Assembly (NCBI RefSeq): GCF_024809855.1
Contig: NZ_JANUEM010000017.1
Location: forward strand, 25,339-89,338
DNA: 64,000 nucleotides
Direction of reading: 5' to 3'
From: Rheinheimera pacifica
GTDB taxonomy: Bacteria > Pseudomonadota > Gammaproteobacteria > Enterobacterales > Alteromonadaceae
Shown here: positions 34,019 through 43,453 of the stretch, one piece after another
How positions within the stretch are numbered: position 1 is the first letter of the stretch
Layout: each line of letters opens with the position of its first letter
Made by a program: the position numbers and the translations under genes
The notes under the pieces: model-generated
Databases searched by the model: none
What the model saw: the letters and a program-made list of their open reading frames with translations, nothing else
What the model was told of the DNA's origin: nothing

Positions 34019-35755
34019 TTAACGCCGCAGCAAAAACAACCACACTACCAGCAATAAGGTAATAAACCAGAACCCGGAAAGCAGTTGCCAGAATAACAGT
34101 GGATTAGTTTTATGCTCCTGCTTTACCTCTTCATGCAAAAACTCAGGGTTAGGTTGCTGTAAGTCCGTCAGCAGTTGATTAATGCTCTGATAACGTTGCG
34201 ATAAATCTAAACTGACACCTTTTTGTAAGGCACGGTCAAACCAGGTGGGAATAACCGGATTAAACTGACTGGCGCTGCGATAGCGCAGTTTGTCGTAATC
34301 GGCTGCGGTGCGGCACTCTTCTACTGCATTGCCATAGGGTAAATGGCCACCGCTGAACAGCTCGTAGGCTATGGTGGCAAGGGCATAAATGTCGCCCTGC
34401 ACGCCGGAGTTATGCCCCAGTAAATAGTGAGGATCCGAATACGCTGCCGTTCCCAGCGCCGCCTCATGCTGCAGCGGGCTGTATATTTCAGCCAGGCCTG
34501 CCACATACACCGAGCCAAAGTCGACAATTTTTAAGCCGCCATCATTCAGGTAAATAATATTACCGGGTTTTAAATCCTGATGAATCGCACCCATGCGATG
34601 AAATGCGGTTAAACCTTTGGCAATTTGCTTCACCAGCTTAATGGCCAGCGTTGGCTTTAACGGCTTAGGTTGGCTCTCAAACCACTGCTCTAAACTTTGG
34701 CCCGGCAGATATTCCATTAAATAATACAAAAAGCTGCGTAGCCGGGTTTGCCGTACTACCTTGACAACGTAATCAGATTCAATGCGCAGGCCAATCCACT
34801 CTTCACGGATAAAACGGTCGATATACAACGCATCATCATCGTAATTCAGCGACGGGCATTTTAATACCAACTGTCGGCCGCTTGCCTCATCTTCTACCAG
34901 ATACAAGTGGCTGCGGCTGCTGGCAAACAGCTCGCTTAGCACTTTATAGCCGTCCAGCTTCATGCCCACGCTTAACGCCGGCGGAAACGGCAACCGGGTA
35001 AGATGTTGATTTAAATCTTCCAGGCTTTGCTGCGGTAACTTTGTTACTTCTATCAGAATCAGGCTGAGATTATCATCACTGCCCAGCACCAAAGCTCGCT
35101 GCTTTAATTGTGCGGCCGTCAGGCTTAAATCAGTCGAGGTTGATACCGCACGTTGCAGCTCATCGGCACTGATAAAATCGGATATGCCGTCAGAGCACAG
35201 TAGAAACCTGTCACCGGGGCGTAAACTCTGGCTACCCTGTTGCAGCGCAACCCGTGCATCCATACCCAGCGCACGGCCAAGAAACTGGCGCTGCCCGGAT
35301 AATACCGTAGTGTGATCCTGGCTAAGTTGCACCAAGACACCGTCGCGCCAGTGGTACAAACGGCTATCGCCGATATGAAAAAAATGTGCTGTTTGCGATT
35401 TGATAATCAAAGCGGTAAAAGTGGTGAGATAGCCTTTCTGATTGTGGACAAACTGATGGCTCAGCTCATACAGCTCATTATTAATAGTGGCCAGCAACTG
35501 CGTTGCGCTGTAGGCCACCGACCAGCTGTCGGGGGTCTGGCTATACTCGCGGCAAAAGCGGCTGACCGCCCGCTCACTGGCCTGCTGGCCTGCCTCGGCG
35601 GTACTGACGCCATCGGCCAGCGCAAAGCAGGCGCCTTTGTATGTTACCAAGTGCGGATCTTGAGGCATATTAACTGCCACCGCGTCCTCGTTGGCTGGCT
35701 TAATCCCCGCCTCACAAAGATGGCTGTAGCAAATTTGCAATTCAGATCCGCTCAC
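34019..35755 (-). CDS. Fused PP2C phosphatase-Ser/Thr kinase with membrane tail
   Basis: A 578-residue protein starting at GTG behind AAGGA. The N-terminal PP2C domain (about 1-235) has ADGVSTAEAG, GDSRLYHWRDG and CSDGISDFI metal-site motifs. The kinase domain (about 270-530) has LVLKCPS (ATP lysine), HQDLKPGNIIY catalytic loop and VDFGS metal motif. One TM (about 552-573) ends the chain. It lies 31 bp after narK2 on the same strand. Similar fusions accompany nitrate transporters in other proteobacteria. Its substrate is unknown; NarK or the reductase are candidates only by position. Confidence 0.9.
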   Translation of the reverse strand: MSGSELQICYSHLCEAGIKPANEDAVAVNMPQDPHLVTYKGACFALADGVSTAEAGQQASERAVSRFCREYSQTPDSWSVAYSATQLLATINNELYELSHQFVHNQKGYLTTFTALIIKSQTAHFFHIGDSRLYHWRDGVLVQLSQDHTTVLSGQRQFLGRALGMDARVALQQGSQSLRPGDRFLLCSDGISDFISADELQRAVSTSTDLSLTAAQLKQRALVLGSDDNLSLILIEVTKLPQQSLEDLNQHLTRLPFPPALSVGMKLDGYKVLSELFASSRSHLYLVEDEASGRQLVLKCPSLNYDDDALYIDRFIREEWIGLRIESDYVVKVVRQTRLRSFLYYLMEYLPGQSLEQWFESQPKPLKPTLAIKLVKQIAKGLTAFHRMGAIHQDLKPGNIIYLNDGGLKIVDFGSVYVAGLAEIYSPLQHEAALGTAAYSDPHYLLGHNSGVQGDIYALATIAYELFSGGHLPYGNAVEECRTAADYDKLRYRSASQFNPVIPTWFDRALQKGVSLDLSQRYQSINQLLTDLQQPNPEFLHEEVKQEHKTNPLLFWQLLSGFWFITLLLVVWLFLLRR

Positions 35756-35786
35756 TTGTTAGTCCTTATTTCTCACAGTAGTCACA

Positions 35787-37283
35787 TTAACCGACATTAA
35801 TCCGGTGCACAGTACCGTCTTCTCCTACTTCGGTAATATGGCCTTTCGGGTCGTCCAAAAACATTACCGCAACCAGGCCCACCAAGGCAGAGGCAGCGAT
35901 AACATAGAAGAACATACTGTAGCTGACATAGCTAAGAACGGTTAAATACACCACCGCGCCAACATTACCGTAAGCCCCGGCCATACCGGCAATCTGGCCG
36001 GTCATGCTGCGTTTAATCAGTGGTACTATGGCAAATACCGCGCCCTCGCCGGCTTGCACAAAGAAGCTACAGGCCATGGTGGCCAGCACCGCCAGCGGGA
36101 TCCACCAGTGGCTGTCCATCAAACCCATCAGAAAATAACCGGCCGCTAAACCGCCAATTAAGATCAGCATGCTTTTACGCCGGCCAAATTTATCAGAAAA
36201 CCAGCCTCCCATAGGCCGCGAAACCAGGTTCATAAAGGCAAAACCCGAGGCCAGTAAACCGGCTTTCACCGCACTTAAGCCCTCGAAGGTTTCCAGAAAG
36301 TACAATGGCAGCATCGATACCACCGCCAGCTCTGAGCCAAAAGTAGCAAAGTAGGCAATATTTAAAATACCAACCTGCTTAAAGCTGTATTTATCCGCCT
36401 CCGGCACGCCGGCTCGTAAATGCTCAACATTAATACGTAAGGTTTGCTGCGTTTGTACCACAAACAACACCAGCAGTATGCCCCAGAATGCATACATCAT
36501 ATCGGTAGAAAACAGGTTAACTCCGGCCGGTGACAAGCGCCAGGCCAGCATGCCCAGCGCCAGATGCATAGGGATGTTCATTAAGATTAAGCCCCACAAG
36601 GCGCTCCAGCTGGATACCACCATAGCCCCGGTTTTTTTCGGCTTAAAATACACTGAGCCTTTAGGGGTATTACGGGCATATTTGTAAAATACCAGCGCAT
36701 ATACCGCACTGATTACGCCCACAGTACCAATTGCATAACGCCAGCCATCGGCACCTCCATAAGCTAGCGCCAATGCCGGTAGCGTCATGGCTGCAGCGGC
36801 TGAGCCAAAGTTACCCCAGCCTCCATAGATGCCTTCTGCAGTACCCACCTGATGATGCGGAAACCACTCGCCTACCAGGCGGATGCCTACTACAAAACCG
36901 GCCCCAACAAAACCCAGTAAAAAACGAAACAACGCCAGTGCATCGTAAGTTTGCGCAAAGGCAAAACCAATACAAAGCAGCGCTGAGATAAACAACAGCA
37001 AAGAATACATAATACGCGGGCCATAACGGTCCACCAGCATACCCACGACAATACGTGCGGGTATGGTTATAGCCACGTTTAGGATCAGCAAAGCTTTAAC
37101 CTGCGCGTCGGTTAGTGCCAGTGCCTCTTTAATATGAATGAGTAATGGTGCATGGGCGAACCAGATAACGAAAGTTAAAAAGAAAGCAAACCAGGTAAGG
37201 TGCAGCATTTTTACTTTTTGCTCAGCGAAATTCAGCAGGTTTAACCTACTGCCGCTTGCAGTTGCTAAAGCAGGTCCAGCCAT
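35787..37283 (-). CDS. NarK2-type nitrate/nitrite transporter
   Basis: MFS transporter of 498 residues, about 12 TM helices. The ATG at 37283 (MAGPALAT) has GTGGAGAATG before it; the longer frame adds 26 unlikely residues. NNP-family signatures: [47 protein letters not shown]. It is divergent from a second, shorter NarK. An FNR-like box lies 65 bp upstream. By family, NarK2 proteins exchange nitrate and nitrite. Confidence 0.92.
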   Translation of the reverse strand: MAGPALATASGSRLNLLNFAEQKVKMLHLTWFAFFLTFVIWFAHAPLLIHIKEALALTDAQVKALLILNVAITIPARIVVGMLVDRYGPRIMYSLLLFISALLCIGFAFAQTYDALALFRFLLGFVGAGFVVGIRLVGEWFPHHQVGTAEGIYGGWGNFGSAAAAMTLPALALAYGGADGWRYAIGTVGVISAVYALVFYKYARNTPKGSVYFKPKKTGAMVVSSWSALWGLILMNIPMHLALGMLAWRLSPAGVNLFSTDMMYAFWGILLVLFVVQTQQTLRINVEHLRAGVPEADKYSFKQVGILNIAYFATFGSELAVVSMLPLYFLETFEGLSAVKAGLLASGFAFMNLVSRPMGGWFSDKFGRRKSMLILIGGLAAGYFLMGLMDSHWWIPLAVLATMACSFFVQAGEGAVFAIVPLIKRSMTGQIAGMAGAYGNVGAVVYLTVLSYVSYSMFFYVIAASALVGLVAVMFLDDPKGHITEVGEDGTVHRINVG

Positions 37284-37347
37284 AACATTCTCCACAGGAT
37301 TAACAGATAAACTGCGCCAAGTGTAGAGAGCTGATGCGGTAAAATCA

Positions 37348-37361
37348 TTGATATAGAACAA
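37348..37361 (-). promoter_or_regulatory. FNR-like box upstream of narK2
   Basis: TTGATATAGAACAA matches TTGAT-N4-ATCAA at 9 of 10 fixed positions, 65 bp upstream of the narK2-type ATG. Confidence 0.55.
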
Positions 37362-37455
37362 AGCGTAAACGGCAGTTTTTTATTATAAAACAATTAAATA
37401 TCACTTTGTGAGTAGTCCAGCCGTCGCTGCGGCGGCGCAATATTTCGATGTCTGC

Positions 37456-37471
37456 TACCCACTTTGGTGTA
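37456..37471. promoter_or_regulatory. Possible 7-2-7 NarL/NarP site in the narK1-narK2 gap
   Basis: TACCCAC-TT-TGGTGTA has the 7-2-7 geometry with halves at 6/7 and 5/7 to TACYYMT. It lies near the middle of the 303-bp divergent region (37284-37586) and could serve both genes. A further TACCCGC follows at about 37474. Confidence 0.4.
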
Positions 37472-37586
37472 ACTACCCGCCCCTCCCTATCCTAGCCAGC
37501 GCGTCAGAGGTACACCCTCTGCGCTGCGGCAGCATTCAACTTTGACGTTACACTAAGCAGTAATACTGATTGGCGGATATTTTGCT

Positions 37587-38891
37587 ATGAAGCATGTTAC
37601 TCCCACCACGCTGGCACAGGCGACGCTGCCAGGTGCCAACCGCGCGCTACTGCTGGCAACACTGGCCTTTTCCGCCTGCTTTTCGGTCTGGACCTTATAC
37701 GCCGTAATGGGCATAGCGTTGCAACAGCAGCTGACGCTTAGCGCTACACAATACGGCATACTGCTGGCGGCACCGATATTAACCGGCGCCATACTGCGGG
37801 TGCCGCTTGGCATACTGGCGGACCGTATCAGTAGCCGGCGCTTATGGCTTTACCAGATGCTGGCAGTAATGCCGGCGCTGTTACTGCTGCCACTGGTCGA
37901 TAGCTACAGCGGCCATTTATGGCTAGGACTCTGGTTTGGTCTCAGCGGTGTGTCTTTTACCTTTGGCGTGCGCTATGTCAGCATCTGGTTTGCCTCAAGC
38001 CGTCAGGGCCGGGCGCTGGGTTTATTTGGCGTGGGTAATGCCGGTGTTGCCATTACCTTTGTGCTGGTGCCGCTGGCGGTAACTTATCTTGGCTGGCAGT
38101 GGGTGGGGCCGCTTTATGCCGCAGGTATGTTACTGATCACTGTGTTGTTCGCACTTTTGTCACCGGCAGAGCCCGCTCAGGCATATACTCAAGCCGCAGT
38201 GCTTAGCCTGCGTACGCTGGCAACAGATGCCCGCATATGGCGCTTTTCCCTGTACTACTACTTTGTGTTCGGCAGTTTTTTAGCACTGCTGTTGTGGCTG
38301 CCACAGTACTATATGCAGGCCTATGCGATGAATGCACAGCAAGCTATGGCCTTTACCCTGTTTTTTGTTGCTACCTCAAGCATGGTAAGGGCATTGGGTG
38401 GCTGGTTTGCCGATCGTTACGGTGGCCGCGCGGTAAACTGGAGCGTATTCTGGGTCTGTCTCGTTTGTTTGTTTTTTCTCAGCTACCCGCCAACTACGTT
38501 GATTGTGCATGGCCTGGAAAAGGATGTGCAGTTGGAAATTGGCCTTAATGTCTGGTGGTTTACCTTACTAATTTTTGTTATCGGCGTGGCCCAGGGTTTT
38601 GGCCGTGCCAGTGTATATAAAGTGATCCACGATTATTACCCACAGCATATGGGCAGTGCCGGTGGTTTTGTTGCAGCTATCGGCGCCTTGGGTGGCTGTA
38701 CCCTGCCGATACTGTTTGGCGTGGCGCAAGACGTGCTGGGCATTGTTACCGGCTGTTTTATGATTTTATATGGCGTACTGGCGCTGTGTATGATCACCAT
38801 GTTTTTTGCCAACCAAGCGGCAAAATACCAGCAAAAGCTGGCCCAGGCACGCACAGAGAATTTTTTACGCGATGAGGATCAACCTCTTTAA
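37587..38891 (+). CDS. NarK1-type nitrate transporter
   Basis: MFS transporter of 434 residues and 12 TM helices, with NNP-type motifs GILADRISSRRLW, VRYVSIWFASSRQGRALGLFG and GWFADRYGGRAVNW. Shorter than the divergent NarK2-type protein, it belongs to the NarK1 (proton-linked nitrate import) group. nnrS follows 14 bp later in the same operon. No strong ribosome site is visible before the ATG. Confidence 0.9.
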   Translation: MKHVTPTTLAQATLPGANRALLLATLAFSACFSVWTLYAVMGIALQQQLTLSATQYGILLAAPILTGAILRVPLGILADRISSRRLWLYQMLAVMPALLLLPLVDSYSGHLWLGLWFGLSGVSFTFGVRYVSIWFASSRQGRALGLFGVGNAGVAITFVLVPLAVTYLGWQWVGPLYAAGMLLITVLFALLSPAEPAQAYTQAAVLSLRTLATDARIWRFSLYYYFVFGSFLALLLWLPQYYMQAYAMNAQQAMAFTLFFVATSSMVRALGGWFADRYGGRAVNWSVFWVCLVCLFFLSYPPTTLIVHGLEKDVQLEIGLNVWWFTLLIFVIGVAQGFGRASVYKVIHDYYPQHMGSAGGFVAAIGALGGCTLPILFGVAQDVLGIVTGCFMILYGVLALCMITMFFANQAAKYQQKLAQARTENFLRDEDQPL

Positions 38892-38905
38892 GCTAAGGAT
38901 AAACC

Positions 38906-40108
38906 ATGCAAATTACTGATCTGGCAACCGAGCAAAAGCTGTTGCCGCTATTGCGCCAGGCGTTTCGGCCAATGTTTTTATTTGGTGCGGCCTTTAGTGC
39001 TATTGCTATGCTGCTGTGGGGCCTGACTCTGGCCGGCCATATTCAGCTTAAGCCTTTTGCCAACGTGCTGTTCTGGCACAGCCATGAAATGCTGTTTGGT
39101 TTTGTTGCCGCTATTGTTATCGGTTTTTTACTGACCGCAGTGCAAAACTGGACCGGGCTGCGGGCGCCACATGGTAAAAGTCTGCTGTTTATCAGCTTGC
39201 TGTGGTTAAGCGCTCGCCTACTGTTGTTGTTTGGCCAGAGCTTACCGTTGTATCTGGTGGCAGCGGTGGATTTGAGCTTTCTGCCGGTGTGCGCGGCATT
39301 GTTAGCCATACCCCTTATTAAAACCGGCCAGCAGCGCAACCTGTTTTTTATACCGCTGCTGTTGCTGCTGACTGCCTGCAATGCACTGATGTATATCGGC
39401 GTGACCTACAATCGCTATGATTTAATGCAATTGGGCAGCCAAAATGCCATCTGGCTGGTTACGCTGCTGATGGCAATAGTCGGTGGTCGGGTGCTGCCGA
39501 TGTTTACCGCTAATGGCACCCAAACCAAAAAGGTGGAAGCCATGGTCTGGCTGGATCGCGCCGCGCTGGGTTCTTTATGGCTGATTTTCGTGCTGCACTT
39601 TTTTGCACTGAGTAAATACCTGCCGCCACTGGCAATGAGCGGCTTGTTTGCCTTAAGTGCCCTGCTCACCGCCCTGCGCTGCCTGCGCTGGAAAATCTGG
39701 CTTACGGTTAAAGTGCCACTGCTGTGGTCGCTACATCTGGCGTACTGGTGTATCCCACTGGGGTTAGCCCTGTACAGCGCACGCTACGCCGGGGTAAATA
39801 TAAGCAATAGCATAGCACTGCATGCACTCACTGCCGGTGCCATGGGCAGCATGATTTTAAGCATGATGGCAAGGGTGTCACTTGGCCATAGTGGTCGCAT
39901 GCTTAAACCGCACACCATTATGTCGCTGGCGTTTTTGCTGGTAATGGCTGCTGCGATAAGCCGCACGGTATTCATTTGGCTATGGCCGGCCCAGACTATG
40001 CAATGGCTATGGTTAGGCGTAGGCGGCTGGGTGCTGGCTTATACACTTTATGTCCTGGTGTACTTCCCGGTGCTAACCACACCCAGGCCAGATGGCCGGC
40101 CAGGGTAA
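38906..40108 (+). CDS. nnrS: NnrS family heme/copper membrane protein
   Basis: Integral membrane protein of 400 residues with about 12 TM helices. It carries family histidines and motifs: FRPMFLFGAAFS at the start, WHSHEMLFGFVAAIVIGFLLTAVQNWTG near 55-80 and HALTAGAMGSMILSMMARVSLGHSGR near 305-330. NnrS proteins bind heme and protect against NO-derived iron-nitrosyl stress. AAGGAT precedes the ATG. Co-transcribed with the narK1-type gene. Confidence 0.94.
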   Translation: MQITDLATEQKLLPLLRQAFRPMFLFGAAFSAIAMLLWGLTLAGHIQLKPFANVLFWHSHEMLFGFVAAIVIGFLLTAVQNWTGLRAPHGKSLLFISLLWLSARLLLLFGQSLPLYLVAAVDLSFLPVCAALLAIPLIKTGQQRNLFFIPLLLLLTACNALMYIGVTYNRYDLMQLGSQNAIWLVTLLMAIVGGRVLPMFTANGTQTKKVEAMVWLDRAALGSLWLIFVLHFFALSKYLPPLAMSGLFALSALLTALRCLRWKIWLTVKVPLLWSLHLAYWCIPLGLALYSARYAGVNISNSIALHALTAGAMGSMILSMMARVSLGHSGRMLKPHTIMSLAFLLVMAAAISRTVFIWLWPAQTMQWLWLGVGGWVLAYTLYVLVYFPVLTTPRPDGRPG

Positions 40109-40115
40109 ACTCCCT

Positions 40116-40131
40116 TACCTCTGAAGGGGTA
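40116..40131. promoter_or_regulatory. 7-2-7 NarL/NarP site before the DGC gene
   Basis: TACCTCT-GA-AGGGGTA: both halves fit TACYYMT 7/7 with the canonical 2-bp spacer. Centred about 70 bp upstream of the inferred start of transcription. Confidence 0.7.
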
Positions 40132-40145
40132 AGCGTACCGAGGCT

Positions 40146-40159
40146 TTGATTTATATCAA
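40146..40159 (+). promoter_or_regulatory. FNR box of the DGC gene
   Basis: TTGATTTATATCAA is a perfect FNR site. A TACACT -10 at 40181-40186 puts the start near 40193 and the box near -41, a class II arrangement. It decides against the GTG at 40189 as the gene start. Confidence 0.85.
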
Positions 40160-40218
40160 GCCGCAACCCGTCACGGCTTTTACACTGGGTGAATGCTCTT
40201 ACCATGACGGAATTCAGA

Positions 40219-40608
40219 ATGAACACCGATTACAATAACAAGCCTCTGGTATATTCCTGCTCTGGCTGCTCCAGTGTGGCGCAGTTGGCTAATGATTTAG
40301 CCGTAATACTTGACCGTGAAGGCTCAGCACAAATGTCGTGTATTGCCGGTGTAGGCGGCCGAGTAAAACAGCTGGTAAAAATAGCCCAATCCGGTCGGCC
40401 AATACTAGCAGTCGATGGCTGCCAGCTTAATTGCGTAAAACAAACCCTCGCTACGGTGAATGTAGTACCCACCTGGCATATAGAGCTAACTTCGCTGGGT
40501 TATAAAAAACGCGATCACGATAACTGCGATTTAGGCGATGCCTATAAACTGTTGCAAATGGTGCACAGCGATATACTGCCGCAAGCGACAGAGCTCATCC
40601 AAACTTAA
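40219..40608 (+). CDS. DGC-type putative zinc-binding protein
   Basis: Protein of 129 residues with SCSGCSSVAQLANDLA at the N-terminus (CSGC), SCIAGVGG in the middle and VDGCQLNCVKQTL, where D-G-C gives the family name, plus NCDLGDA. Four to six Cys are likely metal ligands. I chose ATG 40219 because GGAATTC precedes it and the promoter makes upstream starts impossible or leader-less. It has its own FNR plus NarL/NarP promoter. Its stop overlaps that of moeB by 4 bp. The function is unknown. Confidence 0.82.
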   Translation: MNTDYNNKPLVYSCSGCSSVAQLANDLAVILDREGSAQMSCIAGVGGRVKQLVKIAQSGRPILAVDGCQLNCVKQTLATVNVVPTWHIELTSLGYKKRDHDNCDLGDAYKLLQMVHSDILPQATELIQT

Positions 40609-41369
40609 CCACAAACACTACACGCGGGATCTTGGTTTAAACTAAACTGCTGCCATTGGCTGGTTAAACCATCAAATAACTGCAGCTTGCCGTACAGTGG
40701 CCTACCGACTCCGGCGAGGATTTTTACCGTCTCCAGTGCCTGCATGACACCGATTACTCCTACTACCGGGCTTAGAATGCCGGCTTCCATGCAGGTTAGC
40801 TGCTGCTCGCCATACAGCTGGCTTAAACAGTGATAACAGGCGCCCTCGCCTTGCATACTAAAGCTGGCAACCTGCCCCTCAAAACGGATAGCAGCGCCGG
40901 CTACCAGCGGTACTTTAGCATTAACGCAGGCCGCGTTGATGGCATTGCGGGTGGCGAGGTTATCGGTGCAATCCAGCACCAGTGAAAACTGTGGTACCAG
41001 CTGGGCTAAATCGTCGGCAGTTAAGCGTTGCTGCAAGGTGTTAATGGCAATGTCAGAGTTTAGCGCTTGTAGGCTCGCCGTCGCTTGCTGTACTTTACTC
41101 TGGCCGATATCGGCTTCGCGATACAGGATTTGCCGCTGTAAGTTACTCCGGTCAATAGTGTCGTCATCTACCAAGGTGATACTGCCTATACCGCTAGCCA
41201 CCAGATAAGGTGCAGCGGCACAACCTAGCCCTCCCATACCAACCAATAATACTTTACTGGCCAGCAAGGCCTCCTGGCCTCTAAAATCCAATGCCGGCAA
41301 CATAAGCTGGCGGCTGTAGCGCATAGCCTGCTGTTGGTTCAACGGCTGGGATCTAAACGGTTTTGTCAT
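40605..41369 (-). CDS. moeB: MoeB/HesA-type sulfur-carrier adenylyltransferase
   Basis: ThiF/MoeB/E1-like enzyme of 254 residues that adenylates the C-terminus of MoaD for molybdopterin synthesis. It has GMGGLGCAAAPYLVASG (ATP-binding Rossmann), DDDTIDRSNLQRQ, DCTDNLATRNAIN and zinc pairs CYHC and CSVC. No rhodanese domain is present. ATG 41369 sits behind AGGATG; a start three codons upstream leaves no room for a ribosome site. Last gene of norR-ybaN-moeB, overlapping the gene before. Given nearby mogA and narG it should serve Moco; a ThiF role is possible. Confidence 0.85.
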   Translation of the reverse strand: MTKPFRSQPLNQQQAMRYSRQLMLPALDFRGQEALLASKVLLVGMGGLGCAAAPYLVASGIGSITLVDDDTIDRSNLQRQILYREADIGQSKVQQATASLQALNSDIAINTLQQRLTADDLAQLVPQFSLVLDCTDNLATRNAINAACVNAKVPLVAGAAIRFEGQVASFSMQGEGACYHCLSQLYGEQQLTCMEAGILSPVVGVIGVMQALETVKILAGVGRPLYGKLQLFDGLTSQWQQFSLNQDPACSVCG

Positions 41370-41754
41370 GTTTTTCATCCTGCTTTGTGTGTTCAGGCCT
41401 GCGCCATAACCAGCAGGCTACCACTAATAGAAATAGCGGTAACATTAGTTTGAGTAACTTCGGTGCACCTGAAAACTGAATAAGCACGGCGCTTAATATC
41501 ATCATAGCGCTGGCCAGATATTTGGCATGGCGCGGCACTATGCCATGTGTACGCCATGCTACTACCGGCGGCCCCAATCGCGAATGAGTTAGCAGCCAAT
41601 GCTCTAATGCCGGCCAACCTTTGCCGGCTGACCAGGCGCTAAGCAGAATAAAGGGTACCGTCGGCAAGCCTGGCAAAGGAATACCGATAAGCCCCAGGAT
41701 TAAACTTATTAAAGCCAACAGCCGCCAAAAAAACAGCTTAATGATATGCCACAT
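41353..41754 (-). CDS. YbaN/DUF454 inner-membrane protein
   Basis: A 133-residue membrane protein with two N-terminal hydrophobic segments (LALISLILGLIGIPLPGLPT, about 12-31, and VPFILLSAWSAGKG) and two C-terminal helices. GIPLPGLPTVPFILL is the DUF454 signature. The function is unknown. It starts on the stop of norR (TAATG overlap) and overlaps moeB by 17 bp. Confidence 0.85.
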   Translation of the reverse strand: MWHIIKLFFWRLLALISLILGLIGIPLPGLPTVPFILLSAWSAGKGWPALEHWLLTHSRLGPPVVAWRTHGIVPRHAKYLASAMMILSAVLIQFSGAPKLLKLMLPLFLLVVACWLWRRPEHTKQDEKHDKTV

Positions 41755-43283
41755 TATTTTAGCCCTAACCGCTGTGCCAGTTTATGCAGGTTACTCGGGT
41801 CCAACTCTAACTGTCGCGCGGCATGTGACCAACTGCCATCATGCTGCGCCAACGCTTGTTGGATCATATGTCGTTGCAGTTGGTTAACGGCCTGCTTAAG
41901 TGTAATGGCTGCGTCGTACTGCACGGGGTTATTTAGTGCAGTGTGCTGCTCTGCTACGGTCACGTTGTCAATATCCAACAGCTCAGCACCTAGTGTTACA
42001 ATGTCGCTGCGCGCTGCACCATGACTTAATGCTTTAATTGCCGCACGGCTGATGACATGCTCCAGCTCGCGCACATTGCCAGGCCAGTCATAGCTTAACA
42101 GTGCCAGTTCAGCAGCCGGCGCTAAACGCAGAGCCCTGAGTCCAAGCCGACTGCGGTTTAGTTCTAAAAAATGACCGGCCAGCAACGGAATATCATCCCG
42201 CCGCTCGCGCAAGGGCGGGATGGGTAAAGGATATACTGACAGACGGTGATATAAATCGGCGCGAAACTCACCACTTTTTACCTGCTGTTTCAAATCACGG
42301 TTAGTGGCGGCAACTAAGCGCACATTCACCAGCCGTGTCTTATCAGATCCCAGTCGCTGAATTTCACCATTTTGTAATACACGCAGCAGTTTAGCCTGCA
42401 CCAATAGCGGCAACTCACCCACTTCATCCAGAAACAAGGTGCCACCATCAGCCGCTTCAAACCGCCCCGCCCGTTCACTGTGAGCCCCGGAAAAAGCGCC
42501 CTTGTTATGGCCAAACAATTCACTTTCAGCCAGACTTTCCGGCAACGCTGCGCAATTTAGGTAAATCATCGGTTTACTGGCCCGGGCTGAGCTGCGGTGC
42601 AAATGCCGGGCAAACAGTTCTTTACCCACCCCGGTTTCTCCCAGCAGCAATACCGGCAAGTCAGAATTTGCCACTACGGTAAGTTCCTGCAGAATTTGTT
42701 GCAGTACTTTACTTTGACCAATCAGTTCATAGCGCAGCTTGGCGGCCGGTTCAAATTGCTGTTCATCGGCCTGTTGATTAAGTCGCAATGCCCGGTTAGC
42801 TTGCTCCAGCTCAGTTGTTCGCACTGCCGCTTCTACCAGCAAGCTATAACGCTGCAGTTCAAATACAGCTGCTGCAGAAAAACTACCGGCTTCTAACGCG
42901 TCCAGTGTTAGCCCACCCCAACAACGGCCTTCAATGTACAGGGCTATGCCCATACAATCATGCACAGGCAGCGCCAAGCCCGGTTGCTCTGCCAATAAAC
43001 CATCGTATGGGTCTGGCAAGCCACAATCAGGCTCAAACCGCACCGGATTGCGACTAGCTAAAATAGCGGCTAGCCGCGGATGCTGGCTAATCACAAACCT
43101 GCGCCCAAGCGCTTCGCGCACTAAACCATGCAAGGCCACCGGCTTTAATATATCGTGCTCAAGTTTAAGCAGCCCTACAGCTCCACAGCCGAAATGATTA
43201 CGTAAGGTACTGACTAAACGCTGTAACCGCACAGCGGCTGGCAGATCTGTCACCAAATCTGCAATTAAACTTTCTTCCAACAT
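41754..43283 (-). CDS. norR: NO-responsive sigma-54 activator NorR
   Basis: Enhancer-binding protein of 509 residues: a GAF domain (about 1-165) with candidate iron ligands near [17 protein letters not shown], an AAA+ domain (about 190-430) with GETGVGKE Walker A, and a C-terminal Fis-type HTH ending near [14 protein letters not shown]. The sigma-54 contact loop reads GAFSGA (about 261-266) instead of GAFTGA. Divergent from ytfE across 170 bp with two GGT-N7-ACC boxes. It probably activates ytfE and norB. Confidence 0.95.
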   Translation of the reverse strand: MLEESLIADLVTDLPAAVRLQRLVSTLRNHFGCGAVGLLKLEHDILKPVALHGLVREALGRRFVISQHPRLAAILASRNPVRFEPDCGLPDPYDGLLAEQPGLALPVHDCMGIALYIEGRCWGGLTLDALEAGSFSAAAVFELQRYSLLVEAAVRTTELEQANRALRLNQQADEQQFEPAAKLRYELIGQSKVLQQILQELTVVANSDLPVLLLGETGVGKELFARHLHRSSARASKPMIYLNCAALPESLAESELFGHNKGAFSGAHSERAGRFEAADGGTLFLDEVGELPLLVQAKLLRVLQNGEIQRLGSDKTRLVNVRLVAATNRDLKQQVKSGEFRADLYHRLSVYPLPIPPLRERRDDIPLLAGHFLELNRSRLGLRALRLAPAAELALLSYDWPGNVRELEHVISRAAIKALSHGAARSDIVTLGAELLDIDNVTVAEQHTALNNPVQYDAAITLKQAVNQLQRHMIQQALAQHDGSWSHAARQLELDPSNLHKLAQRLGLK

Positions 43284-43300
43284 AGTAGTTATGACCCTTG

Positions 43301-43313
43301 GGTTATTTTAACC
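43301..43313. promoter_or_regulatory. NorR enhancer box, norR-ytfE gap, distal
   Basis: GGT-TATTTTA-ACC, an exact GGT-N7-ACC site about 80 bp upstream of the sigma-54 promoter. Confidence 0.7.
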
Positions 43314-43325
43314 ATGATTCTGCTG

Positions 43326-43338
43326 GGTTCAATTTACC
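43326..43338. promoter_or_regulatory. NorR enhancer box, norR-ytfE gap, proximal
   Basis: GGT-TCAATTT-ACC, centred 25 bp from the distal box, the same spacing as boxes C and D at norB. Confidence 0.7.
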
Positions 43339-43379
43339 ATAGCCCCAAATAAAGCCATATAAATCAAAGGTGGTAGTTT

Positions 43380-43395
43380 TGGCCTGACTCTTGCC
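43380..43395 (+). promoter_or_regulatory. Sigma-54 promoter of ytfE
   Basis: TGGCCTGACTCTTGCC has GG at -24 and GC at -12 with N10 between, a full -24/-12 match. Predicted start near 43406; the gene begins at 43454. Confidence 0.75.
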
Positions 43396-43453
43396 ATTTA
43401 CAACCAGACGGGAATCCTTCCCCGGCATGTTAATTACTTAGTCAGGAGTATTT

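Noticed and set aside
43372..43384. Third NorR box before ytfE (GGT-N7-GCC)
   Set aside because: It misses the consensus by one base and overlaps the -24 element, so it could not act as an enhancer.
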